A stretch of DNA of 45,994 nucleotides from Sulfurovum sp. FS08-3 (GTDB lineage: Bacteria > Campylobacterota > Campylobacteria > Campylobacterales > Sulfurovaceae), in the NCBI GenBank assembly GCA_000830175.1, contig JQIS01000061.1, positions 1 through 45,994 on the forward strand, in the 5' to 3' direction. Every line of letters begins with the position of its first letter. Position 1 is the first letter of the stretch. The position numbers were made by a program, and so were the translations under genes. The notes under the pieces were generated by a model. The model did no database searches and was not told where the DNA came from. It worked only from the letters and a program-made list of their open reading frames with translations. Of this stretch, positions 8,533 to 16,784 are shown in pieces.

Positions 8533-10353
8533 ATGAAAGATATTATAGAGTGGTTAAAACAAAATGCCAATTTAAAAATAATTGATGAGCCTTTGGATGT
8601 AGAGCTTGAGATTCCTCATATTGCCTATATTGAGGTCAAAAAGCCCAACTCCAGACCTCTGCTTTTTACCAAACCTATCAATAGAGCCAAAAAGATAGAA
8701 TACACTATGCCTGTTTTGATGAATATTTTTGCCAATAAGCAGGTAACGCAAAAGATATTCAATAAAGCCCCCGATGCAATTGCCACACAAATTGAAGAGC
8801 TACTCAAAATGAAACCACCTGCAAATTTTATGGGCAAAGTGACTCTAGCCTCCAAACTCTTTAATCTCAAAAATATCTTTCCCAAAAAGCTTAAACATCG
8901 TGGTGAGGCTCAAGAGGTGATTATCCCCAAAGCAAAGGTTGATCTCGATACGCTTCCGATTCTCAAAACTTGGAGCGAGGATGGCGGAGCTTTTATTACG
9001 ATGGGGCAGGTTTATACCTCTTCGCTTGATGGCACAATGCAAAATCTTGGCATGTATCGATTGCAACAGCACTCCAAAACAACACTAGGAATGCATTGGC
9101 AAATCCACAAAGACGCTTCATCGTTTTTTGATCAATACCGTGAAGCGGGTAAAATGATGCCCGTAAGTGTCGCTATCGGGGGTGATCCGCTCTATATTTG
9201 GTGCGGTCAAGCCCCTTTGCCTTATGGTATTTTTGAGCTGTTGCTCTATGGATTGATTCGCAACCGCAACGCCCAATTGGTCAAATCCATTACCAACGAA
9301 ATCTATATCCCTCGTGATGTTGATATTGTCATTGAGGGGTTTGTAGATCCCAACAAAATGAAAATCGAAGGTCCTTTTGGAGACCATACAGGCTACTACA
9401 CCCTCAAAGAACCCTATCCTGTCATGGAGGTAGAGACCATTACGATGCGTAAAAACCCTATTTTTCAAGCCACCGTTGTAGGCAAGCCCCCTTTGGAGGA
9501 TAAATATATGGGTTGGGCGACGGAGCGTATCTTCTTGCCATTGCTTAAAACCACCGCACCCGAACTTATTGATTACTATATGCCCGAAAACGGTGTCTTT
9601 CACAATTTGATACTCGCCAAAATGAAAACACGCTACAAAGGTCACGCCAAACAATTTATGCACGCTTTTTGGGGAGTAGGACAGATGAGCTTTGTCAAAC
9701 ACGCTATTTTTGTCGGCGAAGATGCACCCCTTCTTGAAGATCACCACGCCATTACTCGCTACATACTCAATCGTCTAAGAGTGGAAAATATTTTGATTAC
9801 ACAAGGCATTATCGATGCACTTGATCACTCTAGCAACGAAACGCTTGTGGGAGGCAAATTGGGCATTGATGCTACCCATGAACCGCTCAATGAAAAAGAC
9901 CCTCATTATGTGGGACTTGATGATATGATACTTTTGGCAAAAATGAGAGTCCTAGATGGCTCTATTGTAGCCCTCAAACAATACATGACCGACACGTTCA
10001 ACCCTATTACCGTCATAGCAGTAGAGAAAAAATCCTCTCAAAAAGAACTCATTGCCAAACTCCAACCGCTCTCGCACTCTATCAAAATTCTTGTTATCGT
10101 TGATGCTCATACCAACTTGGTTGAAAATGACTATATGTTGGTATGGCGTGTTGCAAACAATATTGATGCTTCACGCGATATTTACTTTCACCCCTTTATT
10201 GCCATTGATGCAACCAATAAAAGCGAAGTTGATGGATTCTATCGAGAGTGGCCCAAAGATACTCTATGCGACAAAGATACGCTTGATAGACTTCAAGCAA
10301 AAGGGCTTATTGATATTAACGAGGCGTTTATTAACCGTTTTGGATTACTATGA
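8533..10353 (+). CDS. UbiD family (de)carboxylase, probably menaquinone pathway
   Basis: 606 aa from the ATG at 8533, which has AGGG 5 nt upstream; the in-frame ATG at 8494 adds 13 residues without a ribosome site. UbiD enzymes use prenylated FMN to decarboxylate unsaturated or aromatic acids. Visible family features are ELEIPHIAYIEVKK at the N-terminus, the GDPLY segment, and EGPFGDHTGYYTLKEPYPVM with the E-R-E type catalytic region. In Campylobacterota lacking ubiquinone such genes are proposed to act in the futalosine route to menaquinone (MqnL), which fits ubiE/menG in this window; that assignment is inference. Its TGA overlaps the ATG of the next gene (ATGA). Confidence 0.85.
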   Translation: MKDIIEWLKQNANLKIIDEPLDVELEIPHIAYIEVKKPNSRPLLFTKPINRAKKIEYTMPVLMNIFANKQVTQKIFNKAPDAIATQIEELLKMKPPANFMGKVTLASKLFNLKNIFPKKLKHRGEAQEVIIPKAKVDLDTLPILKTWSEDGGAFITMGQVYTSSLDGTMQNLGMYRLQQHSKTTLGMHWQIHKDASSFFDQYREAGKMMPVSVAIGGDPLYIWCGQAPLPYGIFELLLYGLIRNRNAQLVKSITNEIYIPRDVDIVIEGFVDPNKMKIEGPFGDHTGYYTLKEPYPVMEVETITMRKNPIFQATVVGKPPLEDKYMGWATERIFLPLLKTTAPELIDYYMPENGVFHNLILAKMKTRYKGHAKQFMHAFWGVGQMSFVKHAIFVGEDAPLLEDHHAITRYILNRLRVENILITQGIIDALDHSSNETLVGGKLGIDATHEPLNEKDPHYVGLDDMILLAKMRVLDGSIVALKQYMTDTFNPITVIAVEKKSSQKELIAKLQPLSHSIKILVIVDAHTNLVENDYMLVWRVANNIDASRDIYFHPFIAIDATNKSEVDGFYREWPKDTLCDKDTLDRLQAKGLIDINEAFINRFGLL

Positions 10354-10937
10354 ACAATATCCTCTTTGCCAAAACCATTATTGCACTTTGCGTTGTGGTT
10401 TTTATCTATATTTTTTGGCAAAGCGTTACGGTCTCTAGCAAACGTCAAATTGGCACAGAGGATGGTATCTATACCAATAGAGTCTCCACCTCCTCACAAG
10501 AGCTACACCAACTTACCTACAAACTAACGGCTCATTGCAATACCCATCGATGCAAAGTCCAATCTTTACTTGATTATGTTACGCACATTCCCTACAAAAT
10601 CAATGCTTTTCATACCAATTTCCCACAAGACACCCTCAATCTAGGCTACGGCGATTGCGACGATAAGAGCAATTTGCTTATCTCTATGTTGCGTATTGTT
10701 GGGATTGAAGCCTATTTTGTATTGGTACCCAAACATATCTTTATTATCGTATCGCTTGAAAAGATAGACTACGCAAAAGCCCTCTATATTGATGCCAAAC
10801 CCTACTATATTTTAGAGACTACCGCTAAAAATTCCCTTATCGGGTTTCCCTTACGCTATCCATTAAAAGATATTAAAGCCATTATCGATCCCTTTGCCAA
10901 TGAAAAAATTGCCTATCGCACATTGGAGTATCAATAG
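10350..10937 (+). CDS. Transglutaminase-like membrane-anchored protein
   Basis: 195 aa. An N-terminal membrane segment (about residues 5-25, IIALCVVVFIYIFW) is followed by a transglutaminase/BTLCP-type core: LGYGDCDDKSNLLISML carries the catalytic Cys, and VLVPKHIFIIV supplies the likely His, with an Asp later. The domain should face the periplasm, as a protease or peptide-modifying enzyme; substrate unknown. The start codon overlaps the UbiD stop (ATGA), so translation is coupled, an unexpected pairing of a quinone-type enzyme with a periplasmic transglutaminase. Two hairpins follow the stop. Confidence 0.75.
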   Translation: MNNILFAKTIIALCVVVFIYIFWQSVTVSSKRQIGTEDGIYTNRVSTSSQELHQLTYKLTAHCNTHRCKVQSLLDYVTHIPYKINAFHTNFPQDTLNLGYGDCDDKSNLLISMLRIVGIEAYFVLVPKHIFIIVSLEKIDYAKALYIDAKPYYILETTAKNSLIGFPLRYPLKDIKAIIDPFANEKIAYRTLEYQ

Positions 10938-10972
10938 TTTGATGGTAAAAATATCCCATCAACAACAAAAGC

Positions 10973-11004
10973 TTGTCTCTGCTTTTTTAAAAAAATAGAG
11001 ACAA
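10973..11004 (+). terminator. Hairpin terminator after the UbiD/transglutaminase operon
   Basis: TTGTCTCT (10973-10980) pairs with AGAGACAA (10997-11004); the loop contains TTTTTT/AAAAAA, which can lengthen the stem. A smaller hairpin (GATGG...CCATC) precedes it at about 10939-10961. The rest of the gap to the tRNA cluster (to 11164) shows nothing I can identify. Confidence 0.5.
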
Positions 11005-11164
11005 ACCTTACATTTTAATGTCATAATTTTTAAGTATATGCATGAAGTGGTTCGTTGTAATAGGAGTATATAAGTTGTAAACTATTACTTTTTGCAAGGA
11101 GTCTTGTAAGTGATTGTAACGATTGGTTGGAGATAAATTTTTGTGAAAGCCCGTATTTCAGGGA

Positions 11165-11249
11165 TGGTGCGGATGAGAGGACTCGAACCTCCACACCGTT
11201 AGGCACCAGATCCTAAGTCTGGCGTGTCTACCAATTTCACCACATCCGC
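11165..11249 (-). tRNA. tRNA-Leu (anticodon TAG)
   Basis: 85 nt including an encoded CCA (11165-11167). The acceptor stem GCGGATG/CATCCGC is perfect, a long variable arm of the class II type is present, and the anticodon loop CTTAGGA sits on a CCAGA/TCTGG stem, giving TAG. It is the last of five clustered minus-strand tRNA genes. Confidence 0.95.
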
Positions 11250-11262
11250 ATAATTCATAAAG

Positions 11263-11339
11263 TGGTACGTCCAAAAGGATTCGAACCTTTGACCGCTCGC
11301 TTAGAAGGCGAGTGCTCTATCCAGCTGAGCTATGGACGC
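11263..11339 (-). tRNA. tRNA-Arg (anticodon TCT)
   Basis: 77 nt with encoded CCA. The anticodon stem CTCGC/GCGAG encloses loop CTTCTAA, giving TCT, which reads AGA/AGG. The T arm GGTTCGAATCC and D arm AGCTCAGCTGGATAGAGC are standard. Confidence 0.95.
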
Positions 11340-11370
11340 TCAAAACCTAGCTATAAGAGAGTTTTTCTTT

Positions 11371-11447
11371 TGGTACGCCAGAGAGGACTCGAACCCCTAA
11401 CCCTCAGATCCGAAGTCTGATGCTCTATCCAATTGAGCCACTAGCGC
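11371..11447 (-). tRNA. tRNA-Arg (anticodon TCG)
   Basis: 77 nt with encoded CCA. Loop CTTCGGA gives anticodon TCG, reading CGA and probably CGG. The D arm GGCTCAATTGGATAGAGC and T arm GGTTCGAGTCC are normal. It lies 31 bp upstream, in transcription order, of tRNA-Arg(TCT). Confidence 0.93.
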
Positions 11448-11465
11448 TTTAACCGCTATTGTAAA

Positions 11466-11542
11466 TGGGGTGACCGACGGGGCTCGAACCCGCGACAACT
11501 GGTGCCACAAACCAGAGCTCTACCGACTGAGCTACGGTCACC
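11466..11542 (-). tRNA. tRNA-His (anticodon GTG)
   Basis: 77 nt with encoded CCA. Loop TTGTGGC on a CTGGT/ACCAG stem gives GTG. The 5' end carries the extra G (11542) opposite the C discriminator, the normal tRNA-His identity element. Confidence 0.95.
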
Positions 11543-11593
11543 ACTCAATATTTTTCCAATTAAAACATCTATTATATTTAACGCTTTTATAAA

Positions 11594-11670
11594 TGGTCGG
11601 AGTGAAAGGATTCGAACCTTCGACCCCCTGCTCCCAAAGCAGGTGCGCTACCAAACTGCGCTACACTCCG
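11594..11670 (-). tRNA. tRNA-Pro (anticodon TGG)
   Basis: 77 nt with encoded CCA. Loop TTTGGGA on a CCTGC/GCAGG stem gives TGG. The acceptor CGGAGTG/CACTCCG is perfect. It is the first of the five tRNAs in transcription order. Confidence 0.95.
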
Positions 11671-11818
11671 TAAATACATTATAAAAGGGAGTGTAAGTAT
11701 AGTCAAAAAAGAAACAAATGTCAAGAGTTTTATTAACTATTGAGTCGATTTCTTACTTTTTAACGAAACATACGATAAAATATAGGATATTTTAAAATTT
11801 CAAGGAGTGTTGTACGCA

Positions 11819-13333
11819 ATGGAGTTTATTAACCACCTATTTCAAAATGTTACAAGTTTTTTTGAACAAATTTTGTTTTTTGACGTTCTTTTTGGAAGCG
11901 TTGAAGGCAGCAGTGTACCTTTTTTGGTAGCGTGGTTGGTTTTGGGCGGTATCTACCTTACCGTCAAAATGAACTTTGTGAATCTAAGAATGCTAGGACA
12001 CTCCATCAAGATTATTCAAGGCAAATACCATACTAAAAACGACAAAGGTCACATTACCCCTTTTCAATCGCTTACCACGGCTCTTTCGGCAACCGTTGGA
12101 TTGGGCAACATCGCAGGAGTCGCCATAGCTGTCTCTATCGGGGGTCCTGGGGCTACTTTTTGGATGATTGTGGCAGGTTTTTTGGGCATGAGTCTCAAAT
12201 TTACCGAAGTGACCCTTTCGTTGCACTACCGTGAGTTTCTCAAAGATGGGACGATTATGGGAGGGGGCATGGAGTATCTCTCCAAGGGCTTAGCCTCCAA
12301 AGGATGGATAAAAAGCGGAAGAGTTTTGGCTACTGTTTTTGCGGTTTTTATGGTAGGTGCGGCTATTGGTGGGGGCAATACCTTTCAAGTTTCACAAGCC
12401 CTTAGTGCCATTGGTCAAGAGGTACCATTTATCCAAGAGCATACGATTGTTTTTGGTGTCCTATTGGCTATCGTGACAGGATTGGTGATTGTGGGGGGTA
12501 TTACTCGTATTGCCCATTTTACCCAAACCGTTGTGCCGCTTATGGTAGCTATCTATGTGGGAGCATCACTATGGATTATCCTTTTGCATATTACAGCTTT
12601 GCCCCATGCTTTTGGATTGATTTTTACAGAGGCTTTCGCTCCTAGTGCGGTAGCGGGTGGAATAGTGGGCGTGATTGTCCAAGGATTTCAAAGAGCTGCC
12701 TTTTCAAGCGAAGCGGGATTGGGTTCGGCTCCTATTGCGCACTCTCCCTCACGTGTCAAATATCCTGTACAACAAGGATTAGTAGCCCTTTACGAGCCTT
12801 TTATTGATACGGTTATTATTTGTACGATGACGGCGTTGGTAATTATTCTCACGGGCGTTTACGACCCTGCCAATGGTTATGCCACACTTATCGAGAGCAA
12901 ACAAGGGGCTGCATTAACGGCAGTGGCATACGGTTCAGTCATTAGTTGGTTTCCTATTATTTTATCCATCTCCATTTTTCTCTTTGCTTTTTCGACGCTT
13001 ATAGCATGGTTTTATTACGGAGAGCGTGCATGGGTCTATCTCTTTGGTACTAAAAGCTCGGTTTGGTTTAAAGTGATTTTTTTGAGCTTTATTGTAATTG
13101 CTTCAGTGGTGAGTACCGATATTATGGTGGATTTTAGCTCTATGCTCTTTTTGTTTATGGCGTTGCCTAATATTTTGGGTCTTTTTATACTTTCAGGAGA
13201 TGTCAAACGCTACCTTGATGAGTATATCCAAAAGCTTAAAAGCGGGGAACTCGACAAAGAGGTTTTGGATCATCAACCCAAACCTCATCATCACCCCAAA
13301 AATCACCACCATCATAAGCATCCCAAAAAATAG
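11819..13333 (+). CDS. AGCS family sodium:alanine/amino-acid symporter
   Basis: 504 aa from the ATG at 11819 (AAGGAG 11 nt upstream); GTG or TTG codons at 11807 and 11810 are too close to that site. It is an inner-membrane sodium-coupled importer of alanine or glycine with about 10-11 helices. Family marks are FQSLTTALSATVGLGNIAGV, the GGPGATFWM loop with MSLKFTEV, and QRAAFSSEAGLGSAPIAHS. The C-terminal cytoplasmic tail is unusual: the last 20 residues hold nine His in runs (HHHP, HHHHKH), a possible metal-binding tail. It is monocistronic, with a GATAAAAT -10-like box upstream. Confidence 0.9.
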   Translation: MEFINHLFQNVTSFFEQILFFDVLFGSVEGSSVPFLVAWLVLGGIYLTVKMNFVNLRMLGHSIKIIQGKYHTKNDKGHITPFQSLTTALSATVGLGNIAGVAIAVSIGGPGATFWMIVAGFLGMSLKFTEVTLSLHYREFLKDGTIMGGGMEYLSKGLASKGWIKSGRVLATVFAVFMVGAAIGGGNTFQVSQALSAIGQEVPFIQEHTIVFGVLLAIVTGLVIVGGITRIAHFTQTVVPLMVAIYVGASLWIILLHITALPHAFGLIFTEAFAPSAVAGGIVGVIVQGFQRAAFSSEAGLGSAPIAHSPSRVKYPVQQGLVALYEPFIDTVIICTMTALVIILTGVYDPANGYATLIESKQGAALTAVAYGSVISWFPIILSISIFLFAFSTLIAWFYYGERAWVYLFGTKSSVWFKVIFLSFIVIASVVSTDIMVDFSSMLFLFMALPNILGLFILSGDVKRYLDEYIQKLKSGELDKEVLDHQPKPHHHPKNHHHHKHPKK

Positions 13334-13382
13334 TCGTCACCAGTACTACTTAAACGCCTCAATATCACTCCTAAGTGCCAAT

Positions 13383-14300
13383 TCATGGGGATAGGGGTGC
13401 AAAAATTTTTGTTTGGCTAGATACTCCAATCTCAAAGCGTTTGATGTAGAGATTAAACATTTTGATAACGGTAATAAGAGGAATAATCCCCTCTTTGTAT
13501 TCGTTTATGGCAAGGAGCAACTCCTCTTTTTCGCCCGTTGTAATCGCTTTGGAGAAGTAGCCAAAGATGTGCTGGAGAATATTGTAAGTTTTGCCCTTGT
13601 TGCCTTTGATGGCAATGGCTTCTAGGAATCCGTGCTTGTAGAGTTCTAGCATTTCACTGAGTGGGCGTTTTTCGTGGTTGGCGACGATAGTACCTAGCTC
13701 TTTGTATCTATTGTGGCTTTTGGCGTAGATGAGGTATTTGTAGCGTGTGTGAAATTCGACCAAATCCCCCATTTTGGGTTGCGTTTGAAGAAAATCAAAC
13801 CAATCTTGATAGGCAAAGATTTGCATAATAAAATTCTCTCGTAGCCACGGGTCATGAAGCCGCCCCTCCTCTTCGATAGGCAAATAGGGATAACGCTCAC
13901 GAACCGCTTGTGCAAAGAGTCCTACTCCTTTTTTTTCGCTATAAGCGCTATCTTTTTGATAGACTTTGACCCGTTCAATACCGCAAGTAGGCGATTTGGA
14001 TTTGAAAACAAAACCGCAAAGAGACTCATTGCCTACCCTTAGTGCCTCTTTTTGGGAGATGTCGTAGAGTGTTGTTGTAATATCTTGATGGGTTTTGCTA
14101 AATTCGACGCATATAGCCCCCTCTTTGTCTTCAACCAAACGCATGGTATCACGAGGAGTGCCAAAAACAATCGCCTCGGGGCAAAAAGAGATGAGATTAA
14201 AGTAGCGTCCCAACTCCTCTCCTACATAATCATTGTGTGCATGTCCTCCATCGTAACGGCACTGAGTGCCTAAAAGACAACTGGATACTCCCAAATTCAT
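13383..14300 (-). CDS. DUF523 and DUF1722 (YbgA-type) protein, 3' end frameshifted
   Basis: 305 aa as read. The N-terminal DUF523 has LGVSSCLLGTQCRYDGGHAH and CGFVFKSKSPTCGIERV, conserved Cys suggesting metal binding; the C-terminal half is DUF1722. The function is unproven, with proposed links to photolyase or thiouridine biology. The reading frame goes wrong at the end: after IKRFEI the annotated frame gives VSSQTKIFAPLSP, whereas dropping one C from the CC at 13426-13427 gives EYLAKQKFLHPYPHELALRS and a stop at 13346-13348, matching the family's usual Q-K-F-x-P-Y-P end. So either a real 1-bp insertion or a sequence error. Confidence 0.85.
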   Translation of the reverse strand: MNLGVSSCLLGTQCRYDGGHAHNDYVGEELGRYFNLISFCPEAIVFGTPRDTMRLVEDKEGAICVEFSKTHQDITTTLYDISQKEALRVGNESLCGFVFKSKSPTCGIERVKVYQKDSAYSEKKGVGLFAQAVRERYPYLPIEEEGRLHDPWLRENFIMQIFAYQDWFDFLQTQPKMGDLVEFHTRYKYLIYAKSHNRYKELGTIVANHEKRPLSEMLELYKHGFLEAIAIKGNKGKTYNILQHIFGYFSKAITTGEKEELLLAINEYKEGIIPLITVIKMFNLYIKRFEIGVSSQTKIFAPLSP

Positions 14301-14409
14301 AATGCGACCTTTTTGATGCTATTTTATACTAAAATGGTGATTGTTTGTACTCTCTTAATGATATTCTATAAATAAAATACCTCATCCACAATGATGAACG
14401 CAACAGAAT

Positions 14410-15060
14410 CTACCACACAATGGGTGTTTTGCCCAAACGTTGCAACAATGCATTGGTTTGGCTAAAGTGACGACAACCCAAAAATCCACGATAAGCCGAA
14501 AGGGGACTAGGGTGAGGAGCAGTGAGGATAAAATGGTGCGTTTTGTTAATAAATGCACTTTTAGCTATGGCGTTGCTTCCCCAAAGCAAAAAGATAATAT
14601 TTTCGCAGTGGTTAGAGATGTGGGTTATGATATTATCGGTAAATATCTCCCAGCCTATGTTGTGGTGCGATTTGGGTTGATTGGCTTTGACGGTTAAAAT
14701 GGTATTGAGCAACAAAACACCTTGATTGGCCCATGGGGTTAAATCTCCATTTTGACAGATAGAGACAATGCCTAAATCGCTCTCTATCTCTTTGAGAATA
14801 TTGACCATTGAGGGGGGATTGGGAATATCTACAGGGGTGGAAAATGCCAATCCTTGTGCTTGTCCCTCACCGTGATAGGGGTCTTGCCCCAAAATGACTA
14901 CCTTAAGAGTCTCTAGGGGCGTTTTGCTAAAGGCTGCAAATATCTTCTCTTTGGGGGGATAGATGCGGGTTGTTTCGTATTGATGCTCAATGGTACTTTT
15001 AAGCTTTTGAAAATACTCTTGTGACTTTTGATGCTCTATAATCTCTTTCCAACTTTGCAT
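14410..15060 (-). CDS. ung: Uracil-DNA glycosylase, family 1
   Basis: 216 aa from the ATG at 15060 (GGAG 5 nt upstream); the longer frame to 15168 lacks family residues. It removes uracil from DNA to start base-excision repair. The active-site motif LGQDPYHGEGQAQGLAFS (catalytic Asp, water-activating loop) and the Leu-intercalation motif HPSPLSAYRGFLGCRHFSQ are both present and standard. Single gene; the 185 bp upstream to the pqiA-like stop holds nothing I can name. Confidence 0.97.
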   Translation of the reverse strand: MQSWKEIIEHQKSQEYFQKLKSTIEHQYETTRIYPPKEKIFAAFSKTPLETLKVVILGQDPYHGEGQAQGLAFSTPVDIPNPPSMVNILKEIESDLGIVSICQNGDLTPWANQGVLLLNTILTVKANQPKSHHNIGWEIFTDNIITHISNHCENIIFLLWGSNAIAKSAFINKTHHFILTAPHPSPLSAYRGFLGCRHFSQTNALLQRLGKTPIVW

Positions 15061-15245
15061 TGTGACTCCATGGTGTAGTGGAAATTGTATCACGTTTATT
15101 CTGATAGAGTCTCTCATTATGAAATGAAAAATTATATTTTTGCATAGATATGTTGTAATTTTATACAATCAAGGTGCAAATCGTAGGACAAGTAGTAGGA
15201 AGCGTGGAGCAATTCTAATAATAATCTCAACACCAACCCAATACA

Positions 15246-16076
15246 CTACGTCCCTTTGGTGGTTTGCAATAATCTATCAGTCGTAAGGGTTGCTATCATG
15301 GAGACGATAACGTAAATCATAAAAAAATACAACCCTACCTCTATTTCGGCGTGACTGGTGCCATCGCCACTCGATAAAAAGACAAGCAAAGTAGCTACCA
15401 CAAAAACATCCGCCATAGACCATTTGCCCAAAAGTTTAAAAAAGTGTACGACTTTGTGAGCAAAAGAGCTTTGGAGAAAGAGTGAGACAAATATCAGCGA
15501 GAGATTTTTGAGCAGTGGAAAAATAATCGAAAAGAGCAACAAAAACCCGCCCACAGCATACTCGCCACTACCCAAAAGAGTATCGAGTGTGCCGTATAGA
15601 CTCTTAGATTGAGCCGTGAGGGTAATATCGCCCAAAATATCGACATTTTTGTAGATACTCATGATCATAATAGGAGCAAAAATTCCCACACTCAGAGCAA
15701 TCAACGCAATAAGCGTAATAGAAACCGTAAAAGCCACCAAACCAATCAAAAAATAGAGCATCATCACCATCAAGAGTGTAAAAAGAAAAAATAGCGTATA
15801 TTGTATGCTTTTGTCGTGGTAATAGGCTTTGATGTGCATCATCTCTTTGTGTTTTTGGACTATCTCATCGTACCCATCGTAGAGACCGAAGCTAAGAATC
15901 TCTCCGACACGCTTCATCTTGATAGAGGTGAGATTATGAAGCGTATTCTCTTTGACAATCAAAAGGGTAACCTCTTCGTATTTTTTGGAGTAGCCATAGG
16001 CTTTGTAGGCAAAAAAAGAGGCTATGCCAATCAACACAAAAAGACTCAAAAGCACAATAATTTTTTTTTGCACCAT
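15246..16076 (-). CDS. PqiA-like integral membrane protein
   Basis: 276 aa from the ATG at 16076 with AAGGAG 5 nt upstream. An N-terminal helix (residues 5-25), a periplasmic stretch of about 60 residues, then four hydrophobic helices. The segment LLGKWSMADVFVVATLLVFL matches the conserved GKWSMLDVFVVA motif of paraquat-inducible protein A, an inner-membrane partner of MCE-type lipid transport. It has only one PqiA module and no MCE (PqiB) gene follows, so its partner is unknown. It precedes nothing obvious in an operon. Confidence 0.75.
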   Translation of the reverse strand: MVQKKIIVLLSLFVLIGIASFFAYKAYGYSKKYEEVTLLIVKENTLHNLTSIKMKRVGEILSFGLYDGYDEIVQKHKEMMHIKAYYHDKSIQYTLFFLFTLLMVMMLYFLIGLVAFTVSITLIALIALSVGIFAPIMIMSIYKNVDILGDITLTAQSKSLYGTLDTLLGSGEYAVGGFLLLFSIIFPLLKNLSLIFVSLFLQSSFAHKVVHFFKLLGKWSMADVFVVATLLVFLSSGDGTSHAEIEVGLYFFMIYVIVSMIATLTTDRLLQTTKGT

Positions 16077-16126
16077 AGAACTCCTTGCTCTTTGAGGTCA
16101 ATTGCAGCATATTTAAGCCACAATTT

Positions 16127-16594
16127 TTACATAATGTTGTTGAGTTCCTCTTCGGGAATAGCCAAAAGTCGTCGCTCCAATCGTCCTATCTCTTCGAGAA
16201 GCTCTCGTGAAATCGCCTCCATATCGTCGTAAAACTGTTTGGCATCGGAGTGTTCTTGGGTGGTTAAATCTTTTTTCTTATTGCCAAAAACTTTTGCCAT
16301 AAAACCCTTTTGAGGCTTATTGAAATAGATTTTAAAAATTTTGAGATAGATATCGTGCAGTTCAAAGTGAAGCGTTTCAATTTTGGTCATGCAATCGAGT
16401 GAATTGTTGGGCATGGCGTTGAGTTTTTGCCCCTCTCCGTAGAACCATTTACCAAATTTGCACTCGGTTGAATCGACGGGTATAGCATCCTCTTTGATAG
16501 GCAAACCGCTAATAAGCAATTTGGCTTTTTGTACCCATTTGATATGCGCAGCTTTTGCTGCTCGTAAATGCTCTAAAACTACCACCTTATTCAT
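16127..16594 (-). CDS. Stand-alone CZB (chemoreceptor zinc-binding) protein
   Basis: 155 aa with AAGGAG 6 nt upstream of the ATG. The pattern AHIKWVQKAKLLISGL, then CKFGKWFYGEGQKL, then IETLHFELHDIYLKI gives the CZB His/Cys zinc ligands (H-x-W, C-x-F-G-x-W, H-x3-H). In other proteins this domain tunes chemoreceptors or diguanylate cyclases by binding zinc. Here it is not joined to any effector; a C-terminal coiled coil (about residues 105-150) could dock onto one. Cytoplasmic, no membrane segment. Confidence 0.85.
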   Translation of the reverse strand: MNKVVVLEHLRAAKAAHIKWVQKAKLLISGLPIKEDAIPVDSTECKFGKWFYGEGQKLNAMPNNSLDCMTKIETLHFELHDIYLKIFKIYFNKPQKGFMAKVFGNKKKDLTTQEHSDAKQFYDDMEAISRELLEEIGRLERRLLAIPEEELNNIM

Positions 16595-16703
16595 TGTATG
16601 CTCCTTGGCTTATATTCTACAATTATAACCACTTATAGATAATAAATATCCTAACCCGTGGTAGGTTTTGTAATAAAAATTTTAACTCACTATAACAAAG
16701 AGT

Positions 16704-16712
16704 TGATATAAT
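16704..16712 (+). promoter_or_regulatory. Extended -10 promoter for the DUF2062 gene
   Basis: TGATATAAT (TGn plus perfect TATAAT) lies 73 bp before the start codon. The 5' leader is AT-rich, with AGGA about 10 nt before the TTG start. Confidence 0.5.
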
Positions 16713-16784
16713 AGCGACTGATAAATTTCGTAATCTTTACAAATTTTTTTAGTTCATAACATAAATTTAAATCAGGAATTTTTT

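Noticed and set aside
9118-9747. 209-codon minus frame opposite the UbiD gene
   Set aside because: Long but antisense to clear UbiD motifs, with no ribosome site.
11165-11670. tRNA cluster as an integration site
   Set aside because: All five tRNAs are complete with encoded CCA, and no duplicated tRNA end or integrase was seen nearby.
15061-15245. Possible short gene between ung and the pqiA-like gene
   Set aside because: Only short frames (for example one reading VQIVGQVVGSVEQF) without a start codon and ribosome site.
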